From the NCBI RefSeq assembly GCF_000238295.3, contig NZ_AHCD03000027.1, forward strand, positions 1 to 64,000: a stretch of 64,000 nt of DNA. The letters are read 5' to 3'. Positions within the stretch are counted from its first letter, which is position 1; every line of letters begins with the position of its first letter. Shown piece by piece: positions 51,835-60,361 of the stretch. The notes under the pieces are model-generated. The model was not told the DNA's origin and made no database searches. It saw only the letters and a program-made list of their open reading frames with translations. Both the position numbers and the translations under genes were made by a program. The stretch comes from Pseudoalteromonas rubra (GTDB taxonomy: Bacteria; Pseudomonadota; Gammaproteobacteria; Enterobacterales; Alteromonadaceae).

Positions 51835-53355
51835 GTGAAATTTTCAAAATCACTGACCTGCTGTGCAATTGCACTGGCTTTATCTGGTGTCAGCGTGGCA
51901 CAGGCAGCTGACGCAGAAGCGAAAGCCGCTTCAACGTCTGAGTTGGCGCAGCTGATGCAAATTGACAGCACGGGCAATACGCTGACGGTAACCCAGCAAT
52001 CAAACAATGGCGCGGGAAATGTGCTAACCAGTTCACAACAGGGCGAGTCCAATGTGAGTGACTTGTCGATTGCTGGAGATAGTAATATCACCACAGTTGC
52101 ACAGGCAGGCACTGGCAACTTGACCAAAGCAACGGTCGTAGGCGATGGCAATACCCAGGAACACAGTCAGGATGGCGAGGGTAACGGCACACTGACAGAT
52201 CTCAATGGTAATGACAATAGCTTAAACATCACCCAGCGTGGTGTTGCTTATCTGGGTATCGACAATGAAGTGACGAACACCATTAATGGTGATGGCAACC
52301 ACATTCATGTTGAGCAAAGCAGTGGTGGCCACTGGTTCTACAACACTGACATGCAAGGTAACAATAACCAGGTTGTTGCTACCCAGTTGGGCTCCTGGGG
52401 TGAAGTGAACATTGACCGTGTACAGGGCGATCAGAACAGCATTGAAGTCGATCAAGATGGGGTATACAACGAGCTGAATCTGACTATTTTACAGGGCAAC
52501 GACAATGATCTGACGCTCTCTCAGGAAGGCAATTACAACAAATTCACTATTGATGTGCTGACGGGCAACGACAATGAGTTACAGGTTGAGCAAAGCGCAG
52601 GCAATGGTAACCGGGTTGACATGGCTGAACTCCAGGGTGAAAGCAACCGGGTTGACCTGGAGCAGGAAGGTAATGACAACCGCATGACTTCTACCCTGTT
52701 CAGCGGTGACAGCAACTATGTCACTGTGGCACAGCTGGGAGACAACAACCAGACTACGTTCGACGTAGTGGGCAATGACAATGACTTCGATGCACAGCAG
52801 CGTGGTAACGACAACCAGGCTTACCTTGGCGCCGTGGGTGATGACAATGAGTACAGCACTTTGCAGCTGGGTGACAATAATGAGCTGCACATTGCGAAAT
52901 TCAACAGCAATGGCAGTGAAGTCGGCGTGATCCAAAATGGTGATAACAACGAAGTTGTGTTGCAGTCATCGTATCCGGACAACGCACTGAGCAGTAACAA
53001 CAACATGCTGAATGTTGCGCAAACCGGCGACAGTAACGGTGTGTCAGTGACACTTGCTTCTGTGGCGGAAAGTGGGCTGAATCAGCTTGATTTGGTACAA
53101 AGCGGTGAACTGAACGCCATCGATTTGATGCTTGAAGGCAGTGGCAATGACATCGCCATTGAACAAACTGGTGGCGCGAACTTTGTTGCCGGTGTTGGTT
53201 CAGGTGCGTTTGTGGTTAATGGCAGCGACAACAACATCCAGATTAATCAGGACGGCTTTGGCAACCTGGTTGAAGGTGGGGTGAGTGGCAATGGCCAGAC
53301 TGTGAATATTACCCAGGTCGGTGACTATAACGTTGCCACTGTGACGCAGCAGTAA
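51835..53355 (+). CDS. Large curlin-repeat amyloid subunit (506 aa)
   Basis: The GTG start at 51835 follows AAGGAG with ideal spacing and gives a signal peptide (VKFSKSLTCCAIALALSGVS, cut after AQA). From residue ~45 to the end the protein is made of about 37 half-repeats of 10-12 residues, usually ending in Gly-x-Asn/Asp-Asn (GDSN, GNDN, GDNN). Gln occurs at fixed positions (VTQQ, LSQEG, VAQLGDNN), as in CsgA/CsgB. Known CsgA is about 150 aa with five repeats; this has roughly 18 pairs and is very acidic. No separate csgA, csgB or csgC is present, so this protein may serve as fibre subunit alone. csgEFG follow. Confidence 0.88.
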   Translation: MKFSKSLTCCAIALALSGVSVAQAADAEAKAASTSELAQLMQIDSTGNTLTVTQQSNNGAGNVLTSSQQGESNVSDLSIAGDSNITTVAQAGTGNLTKATVVGDGNTQEHSQDGEGNGTLTDLNGNDNSLNITQRGVAYLGIDNEVTNTINGDGNHIHVEQSSGGHWFYNTDMQGNNNQVVATQLGSWGEVNIDRVQGDQNSIEVDQDGVYNELNLTILQGNDNDLTLSQEGNYNKFTIDVLTGNDNELQVEQSAGNGNRVDMAELQGESNRVDLEQEGNDNRMTSTLFSGDSNYVTVAQLGDNNQTTFDVVGNDNDFDAQQRGNDNQAYLGAVGDDNEYSTLQLGDNNELHIAKFNSNGSEVGVIQNGDNNEVVLQSSYPDNALSSNNNMLNVAQTGDSNGVSVTLASVAESGLNQLDLVQSGELNAIDLMLEGSGNDIAIEQTGGANFVAGVGSGAFVVNGSDNNIQINQDGFGNLVEGGVSGNGQTVNITQVGDYNVATVTQQ

Positions 53356-53362
53356 GCTATGT

Positions 53363-53390
53363 GGCCACAAAACCGAGTGGTTTTGTGGCC
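53363..53390 (+). promoter_or_regulatory. Perfect hairpin between curlin gene and csgE
   Basis: GGCCACAAAACC-GAGT-GGTTTTGTGGCC: a 12-bp perfect stem with a 4-base loop, 8 bp after the curlin stop and 12 bp before csgE. It has no T-run (AACGTTGTTGTT follows). It may act as a partial terminator or mRNA stabiliser that makes far more curlin than secretion proteins. Confidence 0.7.
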
Positions 53391-53402
53391 AACGTTGTTG
53401 TT

Positions 53403-53795
53403 ATGAAGTATACGCTATTTATTCTCGGTATTTTGCTTTTGAGCGTGATACCACACAGTCAGGGCGCCGATGAGGAAGTTGAGCTGGGAGGACTGGTTAT
53501 TGACCAGAGTATCAGCCGCTTTGGCTATCAGTTTTATTTTGATTTTTCGCAGTTGTGGCGCGATGTACCGGGCACCGCAGGTGTGAATATCACCATTAAA
53601 GAAACCGTGTTGCCGCGCGCGGGTACGCGGTTACAGGTATTTATGAACAACCAGCTGGTTTATGCCACTGCCATGGGACGTCGCGGTGGACCGTTAAAAG
53701 AGCGCGTCGAGACGGCGTTATTTGCCATTATGGATGCCATGGCCAGCGCACAGCATCAGCAACACTCTCCAGATTTAGCAACAAGCGGGTGGTAA
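53403..53795 (+). CDS. csgE: Curli assembly protein CsgE
   Basis: A 130-aa exported protein, started at MKYTLFILGILLLSVIPHSQ (signal cut near QGA). The mature part contains LGGLVIDQSISRFGYQFYFD, FSQLWRDVPGTAGVNITIKE and RAGTRLQVFMNNQLVY, the CsgE family pattern. CsgE caps the CsgG channel from the periplasm and selects curli subunits. An upstream in-frame start at 53361 would lie inside the hairpin and is rejected. csgF starts 2 bp after the stop. Confidence 0.93.
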   Translation: MKYTLFILGILLLSVIPHSQGADEEVELGGLVIDQSISRFGYQFYFDFSQLWRDVPGTAGVNITIKETVLPRAGTRLQVFMNNQLVYATAMGRRGGPLKERVETALFAIMDAMASAQHQQHSPDLATSGW

Positions 53796-53797
53796 CA

Positions 53798-54214
53798 ATG
53801 AAAACAACAATACTAGGTTGCTTGGGGGCACTATGCAGTTTGTCGCTGCATGCGACTGAATTGGTTTATAAGCCCATTAATCCGTCATTCGGCGGCAACC
53901 CTCTCAATGCCAACATGTTATTAAACAAGGCACAGGCTCAAAATAAACATCGTGCGCCAGTGATTGAAAAATCTTATGGCGACCGATTCCAGGAGTCGCT
54001 GGAGCGGACTTACCTGAATCGCATGGTCAGGGAAATTACGTCCACGGCGTTTGGTGATGAAGTCGAAGACAGCATTTTTGATAAAGACTCGACGTTTATG
54101 AGTGGGGATTACGAAATTCAGGTGATCACCAGTACACCGGATTCCATCACGGTGCAGATCACCAACACGCTGACGGGTGATATTACAACATTGGAAGTGC
54201 CGAGGTTTGGTTAA
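53798..54214 (+). CDS. csgF: Curli assembly protein CsgF
   Basis: A 138-aa exported protein; signal peptide MKTTILGCLGALCSLSLHAT. The mature N terminus ELVYKPINPSFGGNPLNANM is the CsgF segment that plugs into the outer side of the CsgG pore. CsgF couples secretion to fibre nucleation. The stop and the csgG start overlap as TAATG. A GTG at 53789 is an unlikely alternative start. Confidence 0.95.
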   Translation: MKTTILGCLGALCSLSLHATELVYKPINPSFGGNPLNANMLLNKAQAQNKHRAPVIEKSYGDRFQESLERTYLNRMVREITSTAFGDEVEDSIFDKDSTFMSGDYEIQVITSTPDSITVQITNTLTGDITTLEVPRFG

Positions 54215-54996
54215 TGAAGTACCTGAGTATTACCTGTTTTATGTTATTGCTGAGTGCCTGTAGCAGTATCCCTGTGCTGCCACCACCTATGGCGAAGGCA
54301 CAGCCACTGGCTGCCACTGAAGTCTTCAGCGAATTAAAAGCATTGCCTACGCCACGTGGACCAATCCCGGTTTCTGTGTATTCATTTCGAGACCAGACCG
54401 GACAATATAAACCCCAGGAAAACGTCAGCTCATTTTCGACGGCAGTGACGCAGGGGGCTAACTCAATTCTGATGCAGGCGCTGCATGAAACGGACTGGTT
54501 TATTCCCATTGAACGTGAAGGGCTGCAAAACCTGCTGACCGAGCGCAAGATCACCCGGGCGGCAATGCAGGACCAGGAAAACGCAAACAGCCTGCCACCA
54601 TTGACGCATGCCAAGCTGATCTTTGAGGGCGGCATCATCAGTTATGATGCCAATATCAAAACCGGCGGCATGGGGATGGAGTACTTTGGGATTGGCGCAT
54701 CTGAGCTATATCGCGAAGATACCATTAGTATTTACCTGCGCGCGGTGGATGTCCGTACGGGCCAGGTTTTGCTGTCGGTTGCGACCAGCAAAAAAGTGCT
54801 GTCAAAGGAAATGCGTGCAGGATTCTTTCGTTACGTCAGCTATAAACGCCTGGCCGAAGCGGAAGCCGGATACAGTGAAAATGAGCCCATGCATATTTGT
54901 GTGACTCAGGCGATTGAAAAAGCCCTGACGTTGTTAGTGCATCAGGGCCTCGAAAAAGGTGTGTGGGCTGCTAAACCTGAGCAGCAGGCGGGTTAA
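54214..54996 (+). CDS. csgG: Curli secretion channel CsgG
   Basis: A 260-aa outer-membrane lipoprotein (lipobox LSAC, Cys16). It carries the family motifs VYSFRDQTGQYKPQENVSSF, TQGANSILMQAL, WFIPIEREGLQNLLTERKI and GMEYFGIGASELYREDTISI. Nine copies make the export pore for curli subunits. Its stop overlaps the stop of the convergent regulator gene. Last gene of the curlin-csgEFG set. Confidence 0.97.
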   Translation: MKYLSITCFMLLLSACSSIPVLPPPMAKAQPLAATEVFSELKALPTPRGPIPVSVYSFRDQTGQYKPQENVSSFSTAVTQGANSILMQALHETDWFIPIEREGLQNLLTERKITRAAMQDQENANSLPPLTHAKLIFEGGIISYDANIKTGGMGMEYFGIGASELYREDTISIYLRAVDVRTGQVLLSVATSKKVLSKEMRAGFFRYVSYKRLAEAEAGYSENEPMHICVTQAIEKALTLLVHQGLEKGVWAAKPEQQAG

Positions 54997-55691
54997 TTGG
55001 CCAGTCCACCGAAGGGGATGTGCTGCTGTGCCCAGTTGGCCAGCTCAATCCGATTGCGCGAGTTGGTCTTTTTAAACGCGCTGTAAATATGGGTTTTGAC
55101 GGTATGACTACTGATATTCAGAGAATCAGCAATATCGTCGTTTTTGGCCCCATCAGCGAGCAGTCGGATCACCGACTTTTCGCGTTTAGTGAGTGAGGCC
55201 AGCGTAATGTCTCTTTGTTCGTCTGACAGTGCTGGCAGCGCCTGTGGCAGGCGCTGCATCAGGGCGCTGAACGCTAGTGAAATAGCGCCTCTGCCAAACC
55301 ATAATTCGCCGCCCAGTACACGCTGAATGCCTTTGAATTGACTTTCCGGCGAAGCGCCCTGATAGAGCACACCTTTGACATTGGCAAGCAATGCGGTTTG
55401 CTCGTTCAGGGTATCCGGGCAGGCATTAAATAGTAAGACGCTGTGATGTTGTGCTAACGCTCTGAGCTGCGCGCTGAGTAAATCGCGACACTCGCGGTGG
55501 CTGACATCGACCAGAAACAGCTGGTAGTGCGCTCTGTGCTCAGTGATTGGCAGGCGGGTATCGACCTTGATATTGTTACCGCAAGCCTCAAGCATTTTGA
55601 CAAACATGAGGAAATCCTGACTCAGCGTGTTGGTCTTTTGGTCTGTCAGGACGAACAGAGCACCACGCGTTTGATTGTCTGAATACATCAT
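54993..55691 (-). CDS. LuxR-family regulator, CsgD-like
   Basis: A 232-aa protein. The N-terminal ~150 residues form a receiver-like domain (ALFVLTDQKTNTLSQDFLMF), as in CsgD, and lack an obvious phospho-acceptor set. The C-terminal LuxR HTH is LTKREKSVIRLLADGAKNDD with NISSHTVKTHIYSAFKKTNS. Convergent with csgG; the two stop codons overlap. By position and layout it is the likely activator of the curli genes, which would be the counterpart of csgD. Confidence 0.88.
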   Translation of the reverse strand: MMYSDNQTRGALFVLTDQKTNTLSQDFLMFVKMLEACGNNIKVDTRLPITEHRAHYQLFLVDVSHRECRDLLSAQLRALAQHHSVLLFNACPDTLNEQTALLANVKGVLYQGASPESQFKGIQRVLGGELWFGRGAISLAFSALMQRLPQALPALSDEQRDITLASLTKREKSVIRLLADGAKNDDIADSLNISSHTVKTHIYSAFKKTNSRNRIELANWAQQHIPFGGLAN

Positions 55692-55955
55692 TATCTCGAC
55701 TGTCCTTTTGTTGTTCCGTTAACCTAAATATACATATTTTTTACAAGATGTTTAGTACTTATTTTCAATTTTTGGAACTGACCGGATCTGTATGTCGTAT
55801 TGGAACATTCCATTTTGTCACAGACAAAGTAGCCAGGATATGAGCGACGCTTTTCTGCCCCTAAAGAGAGGAATATTGATGATTCATATGGTTGGGGTGG
55901 CATGATACACAGGTGATCAGACGTTTCTTCTGACCACCTTTCGAGACGCGGAGAG

Positions 55956-57143
55956 TTATCGGTAGAGTGCACGCCAGGCACAGGTACGGTAGCCATTGCG
56001 CTCAAAGTAAAAACGGTTGCAATTGTCGTCGTAATTGTAGTTGCCGACATCGACCCGGTAACCACTGATATAGGCGTTATGTAAAGAAACAAAGCGACCA
56101 TTATACAGCAGGGAGAAGTGCAAGTGAGGTCCGCTTGACTGACCGCCCTGACACAGCGCTGTGTTGTAGTCATTGGCATATCGACCGAGCCAGGCACCGG
56201 CATCAATCACGTCACCAGTTTGATATTGAAGTGCATCCATGTGGTAATACTGAGTCGCATAGCCACTGGGGTGCGTAATACGGATGTTACAGCGTGAATA
56301 ACGTGTCACGGTGCCACCATGCGCCGCCTGAACCCAGGGGGTATTGGACCCCCAGCCACCAGAGTTATTGTTGAAATCCAGCGAGGAGTAGGGATAGCCC
56401 GAACCGGTATTGGAATGAGCACCACCACTGTACCAGGCATAGCCTGATGGCCAGGGGAAATTAAGATAAAAACTATTATTGATGGCTATGGACTCAACAT
56501 CCGGCGTTGCTGAGCGTGCAGCGGGGTTGAGTAACGCGTCGCCAAAGTAGGATTGATACTGCCCGGCCACCTGAGCAAAGGCTTTAGCATCATCCAGTAC
56601 AGCGCTTAGTGCAAAGGTCGCTGGCGTGACAGTGAGCGCCTGATTGTGGAGATGGTCAGATACTGTATGCTGCACCTGATTGCGTTGTTGACTTTGCCAT
56701 TGTTCATACGCATAAAAGTGCTGTGACAGTCCATGGGTCAGTGCTTCCAGTTGTGCTGAAAATCCGGATGGTGCCACCAACAGACCGAACGGCCTTTCAA
56801 ATGCTGCTGGTGTCGGTGCGGAGAGCAGCTGACTGTGTTGTTCCATCATTGCGAGCAATAACTTGGGGTTGATGCTGGCGTGACCGGCCCAGTGTAACAG
56901 AGTTTCCAGCTGGTTCTGTAAATGGGGCGCAAGGGTTGCCAGCGTGCTTTCCCAGTCTGTTTGCTGGAGTGTATTACTGAACAGGAATTGCTGCGTGTCT
57001 ATGTTGAGCAGGGGAGTGAGCGCATGTTTTGTCAGCGTATCTCCGTTGATCTGAAAGGCTGTTTGATCGTGGTGCTGACCTTGCGCATGCGCGGATAAAT
57101 GGGCCAGTCCGGCTGCCAGTAAAGCGTATTGTAGTGTTTTCAT
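55956..57143 (-). CDS. LasA-type M23 endopeptidase (staphylolysin/pseudoalterin-like)
   Basis: A 395-aa preproenzyme: signal peptide (~1-20), propeptide to ~220, and an M23A catalytic domain. Zinc and catalytic residues are His243 and Asp256 (AHSNTGSGYPYSSLDFN), His301 (YYHMDA), and His340/His342 (GPHLHFSL). The intervals equal those of Pseudomonas LasA (His23, Asp36, His81, His120, His122). LasA-type enzymes cut Gly-Gly bonds in elastin and in Gram-positive cell walls. In Pseudoalteromonas such an enzyme, pseudoalterin, is used to kill Gram-positive bacteria. Monocistronic. Confidence 0.93.
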   Translation of the reverse strand: MKTLQYALLAAGLAHLSAHAQGQHHDQTAFQINGDTLTKHALTPLLNIDTQQFLFSNTLQQTDWESTLATLAPHLQNQLETLLHWAGHASINPKLLLAMMEQHSQLLSAPTPAAFERPFGLLVAPSGFSAQLEALTHGLSQHFYAYEQWQSQQRNQVQHTVSDHLHNQALTVTPATFALSAVLDDAKAFAQVAGQYQSYFGDALLNPAARSATPDVESIAINNSFYLNFPWPSGYAWYSGGAHSNTGSGYPYSSLDFNNNSGGWGSNTPWVQAAHGGTVTRYSRCNIRITHPSGYATQYYHMDALQYQTGDVIDAGAWLGRYANDYNTALCQGGQSSGPHLHFSLLYNGRFVSLHNAYISGYRVDVGNYNYDDNCNRFYFERNGYRTCAWRALYR

Positions 57144-57654
57144 GTTGTATCCTCATTAAGGTGAGTGCATAGTCAGGTATATCCTCTTGTTTAATAAATG
57201 TACAATTTGAGCTTTTGCTCTGTAATTCGCTTTTGTTTCTTTTTGTTTACAAATTTGTTTCATTAATTTGGGGGGATTGAACTGCTGACTGACTAGGACC
57301 GTTGTTGCTGTGATGACAGAACACGGTTTTAACCTGATACCTTAAGGAGGTGCTCAGGGGGAAGTGAGGAAGGCAAGCGTTTAGCGAGCAACAAAGTAAG
57401 GACTGAGCCCTGGCCTGATCAGGCTTCTTGATGCACCATTCAATAGCTTGGCCGCTTTATTACCTCGGGTCGGTATCAATAATAGGTAAGCTCAGCGAGC
57501 GCGTCAGAGTTCGAGCATTAATCGCGTGCCGGCGAGCGTTAAACTCTGCACCCAGTTTAAGACGGTGACATAAGGTCAATTCGGCAGTGCAGCTGAGCCT
57601 GCCAATAGAAAGGTATGTCACCTTGATCATTTGCTGCTTAAACGATTGCCATGA
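57144..57654. other. Intergenic region without a recognisable gene
   Basis: About 510 bp. The first ~130 bp are AT-rich and fit the promoter of the LasA-type gene. From 57300 on the composition is like coding DNA, but both strands are broken by stops in all frames and I recognise nothing. It may hold the end of a lost gene or an untranslated RNA. Confidence 0.4.
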
Positions 57655-60336
57655 TTACCCGGGCTGTTTAAGCGCTATCAAGAAATGGGCGCCGCCCTGT
57701 GTGTTATCGGTATAGGTAATTTGCCCGTCGTGCATATCGACTAGCTTTTTACACAAGGACAGACCAATCCAGCTGCCTTCATAACTGTCACCATTGAGGT
57801 TGTGGCCGGGAGCAAAGATGTGTTGTCTGAGCTGCTGTGGTATCCCGCTACCATTATCCTGGTAGCGCAGCATGACAGCTTCGCCTTCATGTTCGGCACT
57901 GATCCGCACACAGGGTGTATGATTGACCTCACAACATTGAATGCTGGTGGCAATTAATTTTTGCCAGACCTGAATAAACAAAGCGTTATCAACTTGCAGC
58001 TCGCAATCTGGAGTGTCGCAGATGATTTGTGCCTGACTTTTTGCAATTGTACGACTCAGCTGGTCACAGGCTTGTGAGATCAGGCTATTCAGGGAAACTC
58101 GGTTTAGTGTTAGCGGGTGTGTATGTAGTCGGGACAATATAAGCAGATCCTGGGCCATGGCACACATGCGCTCAGTCTCACCCAGGAGCTGGTCCATTTC
58201 AGAGGCGGCTTGATCGTTTTCTTTCAGCGCCGTTGCCAGACTGTGTGACAAGCTATCGCAAAGCGTAGAAACTTTGCTCAGTGGCGCCTGGAGGTCGCGC
58301 GACACAATAGACGCACAATGTGTCAGGTTTGCAGCAGACTCCTGTAAGTCGCTCTGCAAATTGGTTTGTTCTGTAATGTCCACAAAAGTACCCAGCATGA
58401 GCTCAGGTTCGCCCTGTTCATCGCGGGACACTATGGTATCCAGTGAATAGCACCAAACCCAGTGGCCTTGCTTGTGTTTAAAGCGATAGGTGAGCGGGAT
58501 CAAATCTCCATTCTGACTGGCACTGACTTCTTTCATGTGTGCATCCAGCAGTGCATGTTCTTGTGGGTGAAACAGATTCATGAATTGACAGTTTTCCAAC
58601 TCCTGAAGTGTATAGCCAAGCAGATGTGTATATCTGCGATTAATTTTCACATTGGCCTGCTGCTTCAAATCATATAGGTATAAACCGCATACGGCGGAGT
58701 CTATGATACGCTGCAAAAACTGCTGGCTGTCCCTTAGCTCGGTTTCGGCATATTTACGTGCTGTGATGTCAATGGCGGTGCCAACCAGTTTGGTGACTTT
58801 CCCCTCGCTATTGAGTAACGGGTAAAGTGTTGTTTGATACCAAAGTTCCTGATCATGAGTGGGTAACATCTCAATATATTCCAACGGCTTTTTGAGTTCG
58901 CAACAGGTCTGGTAGTTATCCTGAATGTGATCAAGGATTTGATCATCAAACATTTTACCGCGCAGCTCTGACAGGCGTTTGAATTGAATGTCCTCAAGCT
59001 TAATGGAGGCCCGCTGACAGGCAGTCGGATTAAACTCTAAAAAGGTAAAGTCGCCATCCGATTCGATCTGTAACAGCCAAATGGCCTGACTGGCACCATT
59101 ATAAATGGCGTTTAAAATGTTGGTTTTTTCACTGATCTGGCGCTCTAGTATTTTGCTGGACTCGATGTTGCGTAGTGCACCAGACATCAACAGGGGTTTG
59201 CCTTGCTCATCAAACTGGCTGTTGCCCACGGCCAAAAACCAGCTATATTCACCATGTTCGTTGCGGCCCTGATATTCCACCTGATATTGTTCTTTGCTTT
59301 GGAAATGCTGTTCAATGGCCTGCTCCACACGCACACGGTACTCCGGGTGAATATGCTCAAACCAGTCTTCATAGCTTGGGTGTTCGATATCTGCTTTGCC
59401 TATCATCGCCATCAGTCGGGGCGAATAACTGACCTCGCCAGTCACCACATTCCATTCCCAGATACCATCGGCGGTGGCATTGACGGCCCGGCGCATTTTC
59501 TTGTCCGATTCTTTTAGTGCCCGTTCGGTATTTTTCAGGGTACTCAGGTTATTAAACAGCGCCAGCACCACACTTTGTCTTTCAAACTGTGCTTTCACGA
59601 GTTTCATTTCCATCGGAATAGCGGGTTTGTTTTCCACTTTAATGTGGCATAAAGTCGCCAGCTCAGCCGTGTCAGCATTGTTTAATTTATGGGTCAATGT
59701 GTCTATGGTGGTAAAGGGGTCACTGAACTCGATTAATTCACTCAGAGACTGCCCGTTTGGCTGATTGTCCTTGAGGCCTAAGGTCTTGAGAAAGTGAGGG
59801 TTACACTGAGTGATCCTAAATGTGTCATCGAGTACCACGATACTTGCGGGCAGGGTATTGAGAATAAAGTGGGTCAACTCGTGCTCAGCCAGCTTGGAGT
59901 CCAGCTGATACTTTTCCTGAGTGACCTTATCGAGCTTACGGGACACACCCTGAAATTGATTCGGGGTCGGAATGGCAATTGCACTGGGGATCAGTCGAAA
60001 CATGTACACTGCGGTGGTGATAGAGACCAGCGCAGTGGCCATTTTGGCAATGGCATGCATGCCATATGCGCCTTGCCAGACGGTATAAATACCTATCAGG
60101 TGGGTCAGTCCACACAGCAGGATAAAGCTTGAAAACAACACAAACAGCCAGTGCCCGCCAACATCCGGCCGCTTTTTGGCAAAAATCATGATTGCGATGG
60201 GGATAGAGAAGTAAGCGGTGGCAATCAGTAAATCTGAGATGACATTACCCCATAGCAAATGAGGTTGCCACAAGTAGCAATGCCCGTGTGGCATGTAGGC
60301 ATCATGAAAAAAAGATTCAAAGCTGTTGGTTTCCAT
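57655..60336 (-). CDS. PAS sensor with ethylene-receptor-like membrane domain and degenerate kinase core
   Basis: An 893-aa protein from METNSFESFF. Three membrane helices (~30-53, ~62-88, ~95-118) match plant ETR1 in order and spacing: Asp35, Tyr42, Ile45, Pro46, Ile72, Cys75 and His79 correspond to ETR1 Asp25, Tyr32, Ile35, Pro36, Ile62, Cys65 and His69. The last two bind the copper that holds ethylene. Four PAS domains (~155-265, ~275-395, ~405-530, ~535-660) follow. The kinase core is damaged: IVSRDLQAPL has Arg680 where His is needed, LIATSI replaces the N-box, and GSWIGLS alters the G2 box. DNGSGIP remains. It is 25 bp downstream of the EAL gene. Confidence 0.9.
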   Translation of the reverse strand: METNSFESFFHDAYMPHGHCYLWQPHLLWGNVISDLLIATAYFSIPIAIMIFAKKRPDVGGHWLFVLFSSFILLCGLTHLIGIYTVWQGAYGMHAIAKMATALVSITTAVYMFRLIPSAIAIPTPNQFQGVSRKLDKVTQEKYQLDSKLAEHELTHFILNTLPASIVVLDDTFRITQCNPHFLKTLGLKDNQPNGQSLSELIEFSDPFTTIDTLTHKLNNADTAELATLCHIKVENKPAIPMEMKLVKAQFERQSVVLALFNNLSTLKNTERALKESDKKMRRAVNATADGIWEWNVVTGEVSYSPRLMAMIGKADIEHPSYEDWFEHIHPEYRVRVEQAIEQHFQSKEQYQVEYQGRNEHGEYSWFLAVGNSQFDEQGKPLLMSGALRNIESSKILERQISEKTNILNAIYNGASQAIWLLQIESDGDFTFLEFNPTACQRASIKLEDIQFKRLSELRGKMFDDQILDHIQDNYQTCCELKKPLEYIEMLPTHDQELWYQTTLYPLLNSEGKVTKLVGTAIDITARKYAETELRDSQQFLQRIIDSAVCGLYLYDLKQQANVKINRRYTHLLGYTLQELENCQFMNLFHPQEHALLDAHMKEVSASQNGDLIPLTYRFKHKQGHWVWCYSLDTIVSRDEQGEPELMLGTFVDITEQTNLQSDLQESAANLTHCASIVSRDLQAPLSKVSTLCDSLSHSLATALKENDQAASEMDQLLGETERMCAMAQDLLILSRLHTHPLTLNRVSLNSLISQACDQLSRTIAKSQAQIICDTPDCELQVDNALFIQVWQKLIATSIQCCEVNHTPCVRISAEHEGEAVMLRYQDNGSGIPQQLRQHIFAPGHNLNGDSYEGSWIGLSLCKKLVDMHDGQITYTDNTQGGAHFLIALKQPG

Positions 60337-60361
60337 GTGAGTAATCCTTACCTGGAGCGTA

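Noticed and set aside
55724..56206. 160-aa minus-strand ORF after the LasA-type gene
   Set aside because: Out-of-frame shadow of the LasA-type catalytic domain.
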